Origin: an uncultured Catenibacterium sp.
Lineage (GTDB): Bacteria; Bacillota_I; Bacilli_A; Erysipelotrichales; Coprobacillaceae
Reading direction: 5' to 3'
Assembly (NCBI GenBank): GCA_900764725.1
Contig: CAAFPB010000008.1
Location: 1-7,526 of the forward strand
Length of the DNA: 7,526 nucleotides
Position numbers and translations under genes: made by a program. Below the pieces are notes generated by a model. It searched no databases and had not been told where the DNA came from. It saw nothing but the letters and a program-made list of their open reading frames with translations. Within the stretch, counting starts at the first letter, position 1. Every line of letters starts with the position of its first letter. Shown here piece after piece: positions 1 through 6,145 of this stretch.

Positions 1-145
1 ACCCATAATCAACAGGTGAATCCAATTAATGAAATTATTTTTATACATAAATACCAAGAAAATTGATACTGTCATTTTCTTATTTTGACAATTACCTGTG
101 GAAAGTGGGTATTCAAAAAAAATTTCTGTTTTATGATAATAATAA

Positions 146-181
146 TTTACTGATATTTTTTATTATGATAAAATACTCTGT
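146..181 (+). promoter_or_regulatory. Extended -10 promoter for the regulator-pyrophosphatase operon
   Basis: A -10 element TAAAAT (169-174) is preceded by TG at 166-167, giving the extended form TGnTAAAAT. A weak -35 TTTACT lies at 146-151 with a 17-nt spacer (4 of 6 consensus matches). Transcription would start near 181, just in front of the ribosome binding site AAAGGAGG (185-192), so the leader would be only about 19 nt. This is the best sigma-A-type promoter in the 199 bases before the first gene. It is assigned by eye only. Confidence 0.6.
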
Positions 182-199
182 TGTAAAGGAGGAAGTATA

Positions 200-859
200 A
201 TGCATAAATTATTAGAACCCTATGCAGCCCTTGTCCCATTCTTGGGTACTGCATTAGGAGATAATGTTGAAATAGCTTTGCACGATCTCACATCTCCTGA
301 ACAGGAAGTAGTTGCTATCGCAAACGGTGAGATTTCTGGCAGAGAAGTAGGTGCTAAGCTTTCAAATTTATCAATTCACTACTTAGAAACAAAGCAGTAT
401 GAAAAGAATGACTATGTCATGAACTACAAAACAGCCGGACCAGATGGGAAGTTATTAAAATCTGCAACATACTGGATCAAGGAACCAGGTAACACTTATC
501 CTATTGGTATGTTATGTATTAATGTCAATGTAACAGACTTTGAATATATTGAAACTGCAATGAGAAGAATTCTAGGTATTAAGGATACTACAAATGTAGA
601 GTTCAAATATGATAACCCAATTGAAATCTTATCTTCACCATTAGATGAAATGGTAGAAAAATATATCACTGAATGTATGCAGAATATGGGTGTTCCATCT
701 TATGTTCATGCAGAAAGATTAAAGGTAGAAGAAAAGATCAGAGTAGTTAAATATTTACAGGATAAAGGAACATTTAAAGTTAAAGGTGCAATTGCCCTAG
801 TTGCAGATAAGTTAGATGTTTCTGAACCAACAATTTATCGTTACTTAAAGAAAGCATAG
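200..859 (+). CDS. YheO/DauR-type PAS-HTH transcriptional regulator
   Basis: This is a 219-aa cytoplasmic DNA-binding regulator. Residues about 5-120 match the YheO-like PAS fold (PAS_6 family), with family-like segments NGEISGREVG (42-51) and the PIGMLCINVNVT strand (101-112). A linker (about 125-165) leads to a C-terminal helix-turn-helix of the HTH_22 type (about 172-217), whose hallmark is KGAIALVADKLDVSEPTIYRYL (195-216). Family members such as Pseudomonas DauR sense small molecules, often amino-acid related, through the PAS part and usually repress neighbouring genes. The ligand here cannot be read from sequence. The start is fixed by AAAGGAGG seven bases upstream of ATG, and length is normal for the family. 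The stop codon TAG is part of the next gene's ribosome binding site (TAGGAGG, 857-863), so the two genes form a tight operon. The targets are unknown; the pyrophosphatase downstream or its own promoter are the obvious candidates. Confidence 0.88.
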   Translation: MHKLLEPYAALVPFLGTALGDNVEIALHDLTSPEQEVVAIANGEISGREVGAKLSNLSIHYLETKQYEKNDYVMNYKTAGPDGKLLKSATYWIKEPGNTYPIGMLCINVNVTDFEYIETAMRRILGIKDTTNVEFKYDNPIEILSSPLDEMVEKYITECMQNMGVPSYVHAERLKVEEKIRVVKYLQDKGTFKVKGAIALVADKLDVSEPTIYRYLKKA

Positions 860-869
860 GAGGAAAAAC

Positions 870-2510
870 ATGGATTTAGTTTACGTAAGTGGCCATAAGA
901 ATCCAGATACAGATTCAATTTGTGCGGCCATCAGCTATTCATATTTATTAAATGCGACTCATAAATACGGTCAGGCAGTACCAGTAAGACTTGGTGAAGT
1001 AAGCCGTGAAACTGAGTATGTATTAAAAAGATTTAATGCACATACACCACAGTTATTAAAATCAGTTAAACAGAAGGTAGAAGATCTTGATTATGATCAG
1101 GTGACTCTATTCTCTAAAGAATTAACTTTAAGAACTGCTTGGTCATTAATGTGCCAAATGAACTTAAAGAGTGCACCAGTATTAGATGATCATTCTCATC
1201 TTTTAGGTTTATTATCTTCTACAAACATTATTGAAGGTTATATGGAAGATTGGGATAAAGATATCTTAAAGAATGCACATACTCCAATTGAAAACGTAGT
1301 AGATACATTAGACGCTAAGATCGTTTATTTAAACCCTGAATTACGCACTATCAAGGGTAGCCTTCATATCACTGGTATGAACTCTCAGGAAGTTATTGAT
1401 CATGTTAATGAACATGATGTGATCATCACTGGCGGTGATAGACCTGAAGGTATTCGTGAAATGTTGAAGAAGAAGGTTGATTTAATCATCCTTACTAACT
1501 CATTACACTTAGATGAATCAGTTCTAGAAGAATGTAAGAATGCAGGTGTCAGTGTTGTGACTACAGCTTTTACTACATTCAAGACTTCTCAGCAGATCAT
1601 TCAGGCAGTACCTGTTGAATATGTTATGCAGAAAGGTGATTTAACATGCTTCTCTACAGATGATACTGTAGATTACTTAAAAGAAGTGATGAGTGAAACT
1701 AGATATCATTCATATCCTGTTATTGACTTAAATGATCAGGTAGTAGGTACTATCTCTCGTTTCCAGGTTATTACTGGTGATCATAAGAAGATGATTTTAG
1801 TTGACCATAACGAAAGAGGACAGGCCGTAGAAGGTATTGAAGAAGCTGAAATCCTAGAAGTAGTAGACCACCACAGAGTCGCTGATTTCCAGACTGTAGG
1901 TCCATTACAGTTCAGAGCTGAACCACTTGGTTGTACTTGTACAATTATCGCAAAGATGTATAAGGAACAGGGTGTAGAAATTCCTAAGAATGTAGCTGGT
2001 TTAATGTTAGCGGCTATTATCTCTGATACATTATTATTCAGATCTCCAACTTGTACAAAGACTGATAAGGAAATTGCTTTAGAATTAGCTGAAATCGCTG
2101 GTGTGGATGCTGAAGAATTCGGTCTTGCAATGTTTAAGGCTGGTACTTCATTAGTTGGTAAGACAATTGAAGAAATCTATAACCAGGATTACAAAGCATT
2201 CAATATCGGTGATGCAAAAGTAGGTATCGCTCAGGTAAATACTATGGATATCGATGGTTTTGCTCCACTAAAGGGTGAAATGCTTGAATATATGGAAAAT
2301 CTATGTGTTGAAAATGGATTCGATACAGCAGTTCTATTATTAACTGATGTTATCAATGCAACAAGTGAAGTATTTGTTGCTGGTACTCATCCAGAATATG
2401 TAGAAAATGCATTTAATGTACAGTTAGTTGAACATCAGGCAAACTTACCAGGAGTTATCTCTCGTAAGAAACAGGTTGTTCCAGCTATCACACGTGCTAT
2501 TAACGCTTAA
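870..2510 (+). CDS. ppaC: CBS/DRTGG-regulated Mn-dependent (family II) inorganic pyrophosphatase
   Basis: This 546-aa enzyme hydrolyses diphosphate to two phosphates in the cytoplasm, pulling biosynthetic reactions forward. It has the DHH phosphoesterase layout split by a regulatory insert. The N-terminal motif GHKNPDTDS (8-16) supplies His9, Asp13 and Asp15. A first CBS repeat (about 72-125), a DRTGG domain (about 128-245, with ITGGDR at 186-191) and a second CBS repeat (about 249-303) follow. The DHH core then resumes with VDHNE (Asp312), VVDHH (331-335) and SDTLLF (Asp386). The C-terminal DHHA2 domain carries the Lys423 region and SRKKQ (531-535), which by family analogy bind substrate. 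All expected metal and substrate residues are present. In characterised CBS-PPases, AMP/ADP inhibit, ATP activates, and DRTGG-bearing forms also respond to diadenosine polyphosphates. Length matches the DRTGG-containing subclass (about 550 aa). The ribosome binding site overlaps the stop codon of the upstream regulator, 10 nt away. The symbol is by family only. Confidence 0.95.
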   Translation: MDLVYVSGHKNPDTDSICAAISYSYLLNATHKYGQAVPVRLGEVSRETEYVLKRFNAHTPQLLKSVKQKVEDLDYDQVTLFSKELTLRTAWSLMCQMNLKSAPVLDDHSHLLGLLSSTNIIEGYMEDWDKDILKNAHTPIENVVDTLDAKIVYLNPELRTIKGSLHITGMNSQEVIDHVNEHDVIITGGDRPEGIREMLKKKVDLIILTNSLHLDESVLEECKNAGVSVVTTAFTTFKTSQQIIQAVPVEYVMQKGDLTCFSTDDTVDYLKEVMSETRYHSYPVIDLNDQVVGTISRFQVITGDHKKMILVDHNERGQAVEGIEEAEILEVVDHHRVADFQTVGPLQFRAEPLGCTCTIIAKMYKEQGVEIPKNVAGLMLAAIISDTLLFRSPTCTKTDKEIALELAEIAGVDAEEFGLAMFKAGTSLVGKTIEEIYNQDYKAFNIGDAKVGIAQVNTMDIDGFAPLKGEMLEYMENLCVENGFDTAVLLLTDVINATSEVFVAGTHPEYVENAFNVQLVEHQANLPGVISRKKQVVPAITRAINA

Positions 2511-2517
2511 TACATTT

Positions 2518-2555
2518 AGCTATTTGTTGAGGAAACTCAATAAATAGCTTTTTTA
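2518..2555 (+). terminator. Strong Rho-independent terminator after the pyrophosphatase gene
   Basis: A 14-bp stem (2518-2531 with 2536-2549, one G-T wobble) is capped by a GAAA tetraloop (2532-2535) closed by a G-C pair. It runs straight into six T residues (2549-2554). It ends the regulator-pyrophosphatase operon. Confidence 0.93.
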
Positions 2556-2703
2556 TTATGTGTAAGTGTTGATAAAATAAAACAATAAGAATAATTTATT
2601 ATTGCACACTTAATTGAAACAGTTACTTGAAACAAAATTTCACTATTTTGTCGTAAAAATCGCCATTTTTTTATCGCTTTTTGTATTTTGTACATATAAA
2701 AGT

Positions 2704-2740
2704 ATGGTATTTTTGTGAAAAATTTGGTATACTTATTGAG
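2704..2740 (+). promoter_or_regulatory. Extended -10 promoter for the permease gene
   Basis: TGGTATACT at 2725-2733 is an extended -10 element (-10 hexamer TATACT, 2728-2733). No good -35 lies at the right distance; the 17-nt-spaced hexamer at 2705-2710 is TGGTAT. Predicted start is near 2740, giving a leader of about 50 nt before the ATG at 2789. The 230-bp gap upstream is very AT-rich and holds no credible ORF. Confidence 0.55.
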
Positions 2741-2759
2741 GCATAAAAATTGTTTTAAT

Positions 2760-2771
2760 TTTTGTACAAAA
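2760..2771. promoter_or_regulatory. 12-bp perfect palindrome TTTTGTACAAAA, possible operator in the permease leader
   Basis: TTTTGTACAAAA is a perfect inverted repeat lying between the predicted transcription start (about 2740) and the ribosome binding site (2777-2783). A second copy of the left part, TTTTGTACA, occurs at 2686-2694, just upstream of the promoter core. The two TGTACA centres are 74 bp apart, close to seven helical turns. Flanking a promoter in this way would suit a repressor that loops DNA or blocks elongation. No known regulator is assigned. Confidence 0.35.
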
Positions 2772-2788
2772 TATTTAAGGAGGAGAGT

Positions 2789-4219
2789 ATGGAAAACTCA
2801 AAAATGAAATGGTATACCCTGGCTTTCATGGCATTTTCTACTGTTTGGGGTTTTGGTAACGTACTTAACGGTTTCGTTTACTTCAACGGTATCCAGGTTA
2901 TATTCAGCTGGATTTTAATGTTCGCACTATACTTCGTACCATATGCCCTTATGGTTGGTGAACTTGGTTCAGCATTTAAAAATGCCGGCGGTGGTGTCAG
3001 CTCATGGATCATGGAAACAATGGGTCCTAAACTTGCTTATTATGCAGGGTTCACTTATTGGGCATGTCACATCACTTATATCGCAAGTAAAGGTACTGGT
3101 GGATTAAAGGCTCTTAGCTGGGTAGTATTCAGAAACGCTACAGTTTATGATAGCTTACCAACTATCTATGTTCAGTTAGCTACACTTGCTGTATTCTTAT
3201 TATTCTGCTATATCGCAAGCCGTGGATTAAACCCACTAAAGAAACTTGCTACTTTAGCAGGAACTTCAATGTTCGTAATGTCAATCCTTTATATCGTAAT
3301 GATGTTCGCAGCACCAGCTATCAACCCTAATGGTGGCTATGTACATATGGACTTTAGTTTTAAAAACATCGTGCCACAGTTCAACGTACAGTACTTCACA
3401 TCATTATCTATCTTAGTATTCGCAGTTGGTGGATGTGAAAAGATTTCACCATATGTAAACAAGGTAGAAAACCCTGAAAAGGGATTCCCTAAAGGTATGA
3501 TTGCACTTGCTATCATGGTTTGTGTATGTGCTATCTTAGGTACATTCGCAATGGGTATGATGTTCGATCCTAAGATGATCAATGCATCTGAAGAAGCATT
3601 CAGCAGCTATGTTGCAAATGGTTCTTACTGGGCATTCCAGAAATTAGGTGAATACTATCATATGGGTGATGCATTACTAGTTATTTATGCATTATGTAAC
3701 ATGGTTGGTCAGTTCTCTACTTTAGTATTAAGTATTGATGCACCATTAAGAATGTTATTAGACAATGAAGAAACTAGAGAATACATCCCTTCTGCTTTAT
3801 TCAAGAAGAACAAGTATGGTGCATATATTAACGGTATCAAGTTAGTTGTTGTACTTTCTGGTTCAATCATCTTAATCCAGTCATTCGTTCCTGGTGCAGC
3901 TGCTGTATTAAAACAGTTAAATAAGCTTAACTCAGTATGTATGCCAATGCGTTACTTATGGGTATTTGCTGCTTATATTGCTTTACGTCAGGCTATGGAC
4001 AAGTTCCCAGCAGAATATCGTTTCGTTCAGAATCAGGCTATTGCTAAGTTCTTCGGTATCTGGTGTTTCATCGTAACTGGTGCTTGCTGTGTACTTGGTA
4101 TGTATGACAAAGATCCATTCACATTCGCATTAAACGTAATTGCCCCTATTGTTCTTTGTGCTTTAGGTTTAATCATGCCTAAACTTGCAGAAAAAGAACG
4201 CCGTGAAGGAAAAAGATAA
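2789..4219 (+). CDS. APC-superfamily amino acid permease (YjeM / glutamate-GABA transporter-like)
   Basis: This 476-aa integral membrane protein probably imports or exchanges an amino acid. About twelve hydrophobic segments are visible, at roughly 10-31, 35-57, 83-105, 126-143, 153-174, 200-217, 236-257, 290-313, 345-365, 384-400, 418-437 and 443-462. APC-family features include the first-helix glycine motif VWGFGN (19-24), the acidic-glycine stretch GELGSAFKNAGGGVSSW (57-73), and VFAVGGCEKISPYVNKVENPEKGFPKG (210-236). The last corresponds to the helix 6 to 7 segment ending in the typical NPxKxFPKG. From memory the protein most resembles the YjeM-type glutamate/GABA subgroup, but substrate is not determinable here. 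The ATG at 2789 is chosen because AAGGAGG (2777-2783) stands five bases before it. An in-frame TTG at 2762 would put that site inside the gene. It is monocistronic by appearance, with its own promoter and a terminator. Confidence 0.88.
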   Translation: MENSKMKWYTLAFMAFSTVWGFGNVLNGFVYFNGIQVIFSWILMFALYFVPYALMVGELGSAFKNAGGGVSSWIMETMGPKLAYYAGFTYWACHITYIASKGTGGLKALSWVVFRNATVYDSLPTIYVQLATLAVFLLFCYIASRGLNPLKKLATLAGTSMFVMSILYIVMMFAAPAINPNGGYVHMDFSFKNIVPQFNVQYFTSLSILVFAVGGCEKISPYVNKVENPEKGFPKGMIALAIMVCVCAILGTFAMGMMFDPKMINASEEAFSSYVANGSYWAFQKLGEYYHMGDALLVIYALCNMVGQFSTLVLSIDAPLRMLLDNEETREYIPSALFKKNKYGAYINGIKLVVVLSGSIILIQSFVPGAAAVLKQLNKLNSVCMPMRYLWVFAAYIALRQAMDKFPAEYRFVQNQAIAKFFGIWCFIVTGACCVLGMYDKDPFTFALNVIAPIVLCALGLIMPKLAEKERREGKR

Positions 4220-4220
4220 A

Positions 4221-4238
4221 TGATATAAAATATCCTTT
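4221..4238 (+). promoter_or_regulatory. Possible promoter overlapping the terminator, for the aminopeptidase gene
   Basis: TGATATAAA at 4221-4229 has the extended -10 form (TG, one base, TATAAA) but no recognisable -35. Transcription would start near 4236, inside the left arm of the hairpin. Such transcripts would lose part of the terminator stem and read through. It is a weak call made because the aminopeptidase has no other visible promoter. Confidence 0.3.
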
Positions 4239-4263
4239 TGGCAGGGCCAGAAGGATATTTTTA
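4229..4263 (+). terminator. Rho-independent terminator or attenuator between permease and aminopeptidase
   Basis: A 14-bp stem (4229-4242 with 4246-4259, one wobble) with a 3-nt AGG loop is followed by T residues to 4262. It looks like a working terminator for the permease. Only about nine bases separate it from the ribosome binding site of the next gene (4272-4278), leaving no room for a promoter in between. Confidence 0.85.
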
Positions 4264-4287
4264 TATAAATTAAGGAGATAATAAAAA

Positions 4288-5607
4288 ATGTTTAAGGAAA
4301 CTTCAAAAGAATTATTAGATTTCTTATCAAAATGTCCTACTGCTTTCCATGCAGTAGAAAACTATCGTCAGATTTTAAATGCTGATGGATTCGAAGAATT
4401 ATTAGAAAGCGAACACTGGAATATCGTACCAGGTGGTAAGTACTATGTAACAAGAAATAATACAAGTATCTTAGCTTTCAAAGTAGGTACAAAATTAGAC
4501 AACTATAGCTTCAACATTGTTACTTCACATACTGATTCACCAACTTTCAAAGTAAAAGAAAATGCTGAAATCGAAGTGAAGAATAAGTATACTCAGTTAA
4601 ATACTGAAGGATATGGAGGAATGTTATGTGCTACTTGGTTAGACCGTCCTCTATCAATCGCTGGTCGTGTATTAGTATCTGAAGGTAACAGCATCGTTAC
4701 TAAGCTATTAAACATTGATCGTGATTTATTAATGATTCCTAACGTTGCTATTCATATGAACCGTGCTGCTAATGATGGATTCAAGTATAACTTACAGGTA
4801 GATATGCTTCCATTATTAAGTGCTGGTGATGATCGTCAGAAAGACTTTAAACAGATTATTGCTGATGAATTAGGTGTTAAGAAAGAAGACATCTTAGGAC
4901 ATGACTTATATCTTTATAACCGTATGGCTCCATCTATCTGGGGTGCTAATGAAGAATTCATTTCTGCAGGTCACTTAGATGACTTACAGTGTGGTTTCGC
5001 TTCATTAAAGGCATTACTTGCTGGTTATAATGATGAATCAATTGATATCATGGCTTGCTTCGATAACGAAGAAGTTGGTTCAGGAACTAAGCAGGGTGCT
5101 GACTCTACATTATTAAGAGATACATTAACTCGTATCAACAGTGCTTTAGGTAAGACTGAAGAAGATTACCATCGTGCACTTGCATCAAGCTTCATGCTTT
5201 CTGCAGACAACGCACATGCTGTACATCCAAACCATCCAGAACATACTGATGCAACTAACTGCACTTATATGAATGAAGGTGTTGTAGTTAAGTCACATGC
5301 TGGACAGAAATATACAAGTGATGGTGTATCAATGGCAGTTGTAAAAGCTTTAGCTGGTGGTGTTGATGTACCTCTACAGTATTTTGCTAACCGTTCTGAT
5401 AAGGCTGGAGGAAGTACTTTAGGTAATATCGCTATGGCTCAGGCTTCTATGAATGCTGTAGATATCGGTTTACCTCAGCTTGCAATGCATTCATCTTATG
5501 AAACTGCTGGTATCAAGGATACTTACTATGCAATCACATTAATGAAGGCATTATTTGATTCACATATTCAGGAAACATCTACTCATAGCTTAGAAATTAA
5601 ACGCTAA
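4288..5607 (+). CDS. apeB: M18 family metallo-aminopeptidase
   Basis: This 439-aa cytoplasmic di-zinc aminopeptidase removes N-terminal residues from peptides; M18 enzymes often prefer acidic residues (aspartyl aminopeptidase). Family signatures run in order. SHTDSP (80-85) gives zinc ligand His81. TWLDRPLSIAGR (116-127) and AIHMNR (154-159) follow. GHLDDL (228-233) holds the bridging Asp231. CFDNEEVGS (257-265) has catalytic Glu261 and zinc ligand Glu262. SADNAHA (305-311) has Asp307, and AMHSSYE (399-405) has His401. All expected metal and catalytic residues are present and length is normal. Known M18 enzymes form dodecamers. There is no signal peptide. The start has AAGGAGA nine bases upstream. 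The stop codon overlaps the ATG of the next gene (TAATG), so the two are coupled. Peptide breakdown next to an amino acid permease fits a nitrogen-scavenging role, which is inference. Symbol by subfamily resemblance. Confidence 0.95.
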   Translation: MFKETSKELLDFLSKCPTAFHAVENYRQILNADGFEELLESEHWNIVPGGKYYVTRNNTSILAFKVGTKLDNYSFNIVTSHTDSPTFKVKENAEIEVKNKYTQLNTEGYGGMLCATWLDRPLSIAGRVLVSEGNSIVTKLLNIDRDLLMIPNVAIHMNRAANDGFKYNLQVDMLPLLSAGDDRQKDFKQIIADELGVKKEDILGHDLYLYNRMAPSIWGANEEFISAGHLDDLQCGFASLKALLAGYNDESIDIMACFDNEEVGSGTKQGADSTLLRDTLTRINSALGKTEEDYHRALASSFMLSADNAHAVHPNHPEHTDATNCTYMNEGVVVKSHAGQKYTSDGVSMAVVKALAGGVDVPLQYFANRSDKAGGSTLGNIAMAQASMNAVDIGLPQLAMHSSYETAGIKDTYYAITLMKALFDSHIQETSTHSLEIKR

Positions 5608-5969
5608 TGAAGTTTCAACAAGATAGAGAAAAGCTCATGGTTTCTATGATGGTAGGAACCATGACTTCCTATATCGCTCTTATGTTTGTCAAAGAGCTGA
5701 TCAATCAGAAGTATTTAATCAATTTCTATATCGATAGCTTAGTGGCTGTTGTTGCACTTGTTCTGGCATTCCTGCAGATCAAGATGCAATATAAGATATA
5801 TAAAGAGAGAAAAATTTCTTCTAAATCACTCAATATTACATTATTAAGCATTCTTTTCGCATTAATATTAAACGTTTTATTCCCTAAGGGAATTGACTTC
5901 TCATTCCTCGTACTTGTTATTGGAATGATTGTATCAAACCGTTTATGTAGTAAAGAATGGCCAAAGTGA
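5607..5969 (+). CDS. Small four-TM membrane protein of unknown function
   Basis: I do not recognise this 120-aa protein. It has four hydrophobic stretches (about 10-28, 40-58, 76-92 and 96-113). A basic loop (about 59-73, MQYKIYKERKISSKS) joins the second and third, which would place that loop and both ends in the cytoplasm. No catalytic motif or signal peptide is visible. The ATG shares its first base with the TAA of the aminopeptidase gene, and no ribosome binding site precedes it. Translation therefore probably depends on ribosomes finishing the upstream gene. Coding status rests on this coupling, on sensible membrane topology, and on a terminator placed exactly at its stop codon. A link with the aminopeptidase is possible from the coupling alone. 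Function is unknown. Confidence 0.78.
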   Translation: MKFQQDREKLMVSMMVGTMTSYIALMFVKELINQKYLINFYIDSLVAVVALVLAFLQIKMQYKIYKERKISSKSLNITLLSILFALILNVLFPKGIDFSFLVLVIGMIVSNRLCSKEWPK

Positions 5970-5994
5970 AGGATTTCCTCGGAAATCCTTTTTA
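5968..5994 (+). terminator. Rho-independent terminator overlapping the stop codon of the small membrane protein
   Basis: A 9-bp stem AAGGATTTC/GAAATCCTT (5969-5977 with 5982-5990) has a CTCG tetraloop closed by a C-G pair (fits the stable YNMG loop class). Five T residues follow (5989-5993). The last base of the TGA stop (5969) is part of the stem. Confidence 0.9.
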
Positions 5995-6019
5995 ACACTT
6001 TAGAATTAACCTTTTATGG

Positions 6020-6055
6020 CTATCTTTATTACAGAAAGATGTTATAATGGAGTAG
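6020..6055 (+). promoter_or_regulatory. Extended -10 promoter upstream of the leader RNA and GDPD-rqcP genes
   Basis: A perfect -10 TATAAT (6043-6048) carries the extension TG at 6040-6041 (TGTTATAAT). The 17-nt-spaced -35 position (6020-6025, CTATCT) is poor. Predicted start is about 6055, directly at the first hairpin of the RNA described next. Confidence 0.72.
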
Positions 6056-6128
6056 GAAGAGAACATTAACACCTGCCAATTCTCTTCAACTGCCTAATGC
6101 CAGTGACCTGAACGCTGGCTTTTTTATT
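6055..6128 (+). ncRNA. Structured, terminated leader RNA or small RNA upstream of GDPD
   Basis: From the predicted start near 6055 the transcript would form an 8-bp hairpin, GAAGAGAA (6056-6063) with TTCTCTTC (6080-6087). Its 16-nt loop is C-rich and contains CACCTGCC (6070-6077). An 11-nt linker with a second CTGCC follows (6091-6094 part). The 3' hairpin is GCCAGTG (6099-6105) with CGCTGGC (6113-6119), 7-nt loop, then six T residues (6120-6125): an intrinsic terminator. No ORF is present. GDPD's ribosome binding site comes about 8 bases after the T-run, so this is either an attenuating 5' leader or a free sRNA of about 70 nt. I do not recognise a known riboswitch or SRP RNA core in it. Confidence 0.55.
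6099..6126 (+). terminator. Terminator within the GDPD leader
   Basis: A 7-bp GC-rich stem GCCAGTG/CGCTGGC (one G-T pair) has loop ACCTGAA and a run of six T residues ending at 6125. It lies between the only visible promoter and the GDPD gene, so expression of that gene should depend on readthrough. Confidence 0.8.
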
Positions 6129-6145
6129 TAGAAAGGGTGATTGTA

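Noticed and set aside
1..66. Open + strand frame ending in TGA at 64-66 that could be the tail of an upstream gene
   Set aside because: Only 21 codons, no recognisable sequence, no terminator behind it, and a short open run is common by chance in AT-rich DNA.
1..93. Possible divergent gene on the - strand starting at 46 with a TTGTCA/TATCAA-like promoter
   Set aside because: Only 15 codons are visible, and no ribosome binding site precedes the ATG; it conflicts with the + strand reading and neither can be confirmed.
61..93. Imperfect dyad AATTG...TGTCA / TGACAATT
   Set aside because: Short, interrupted arms and no T-run; too weak for a terminator or a confident operator.
98..109. GTGGAAAGTGGG, resembling half of an MraZ box
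   Set aside because: MraZ sites are repeated AAAGTGG units before mraZ-rsmH; only one unit is here and the neighbouring genes do not fit.
85..113. Perfect -35 TTGACA at 85-90
   Set aside because: No acceptable -10 at 16-18 nt downstream; the extended -10 at 166-174 is the better promoter.
1400..1582. 60-codon - strand frame inside the pyrophosphatase gene
   Set aside because: Opposite strand of a well-supported gene, no ribosome binding site, no recognisable protein.
2569..2597. TTGATA with 17-nt spacer and TAATTT as an alternative permease promoter
   Set aside because: Poor -10 and almost 200 nt upstream of the gene; TGGTATACT at 2725-2733 is more convincing.
2655..2670. AAAAAT-CGCC-ATTTTT mini hairpin upstream of the permease
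   Set aside because: Six A-T pairs only; unstable and expected in such AT-rich DNA, and upstream of the predicted transcription start.
3337..3582. 81-codon - strand frame inside the permease gene
   Set aside because: Antisense shadow of a clear membrane protein gene with no independent support.
5726..5998. 90-codon - strand frame over the small membrane protein gene
   Set aside because: It would begin within the terminator hairpin and lacks a ribosome binding site; the + strand frame has coupling and topology in its favour.
6055..6128. Known riboswitch, T-box or SRP RNA
   Set aside because: Conserved cores I could recall (TPP, FMN, purine, SAM, preQ1, fluoride, ZTP, T-box TGGNACC region, SRP GGTCAGG/GGAAGCAGC) are not present; kept as unassigned RNA.
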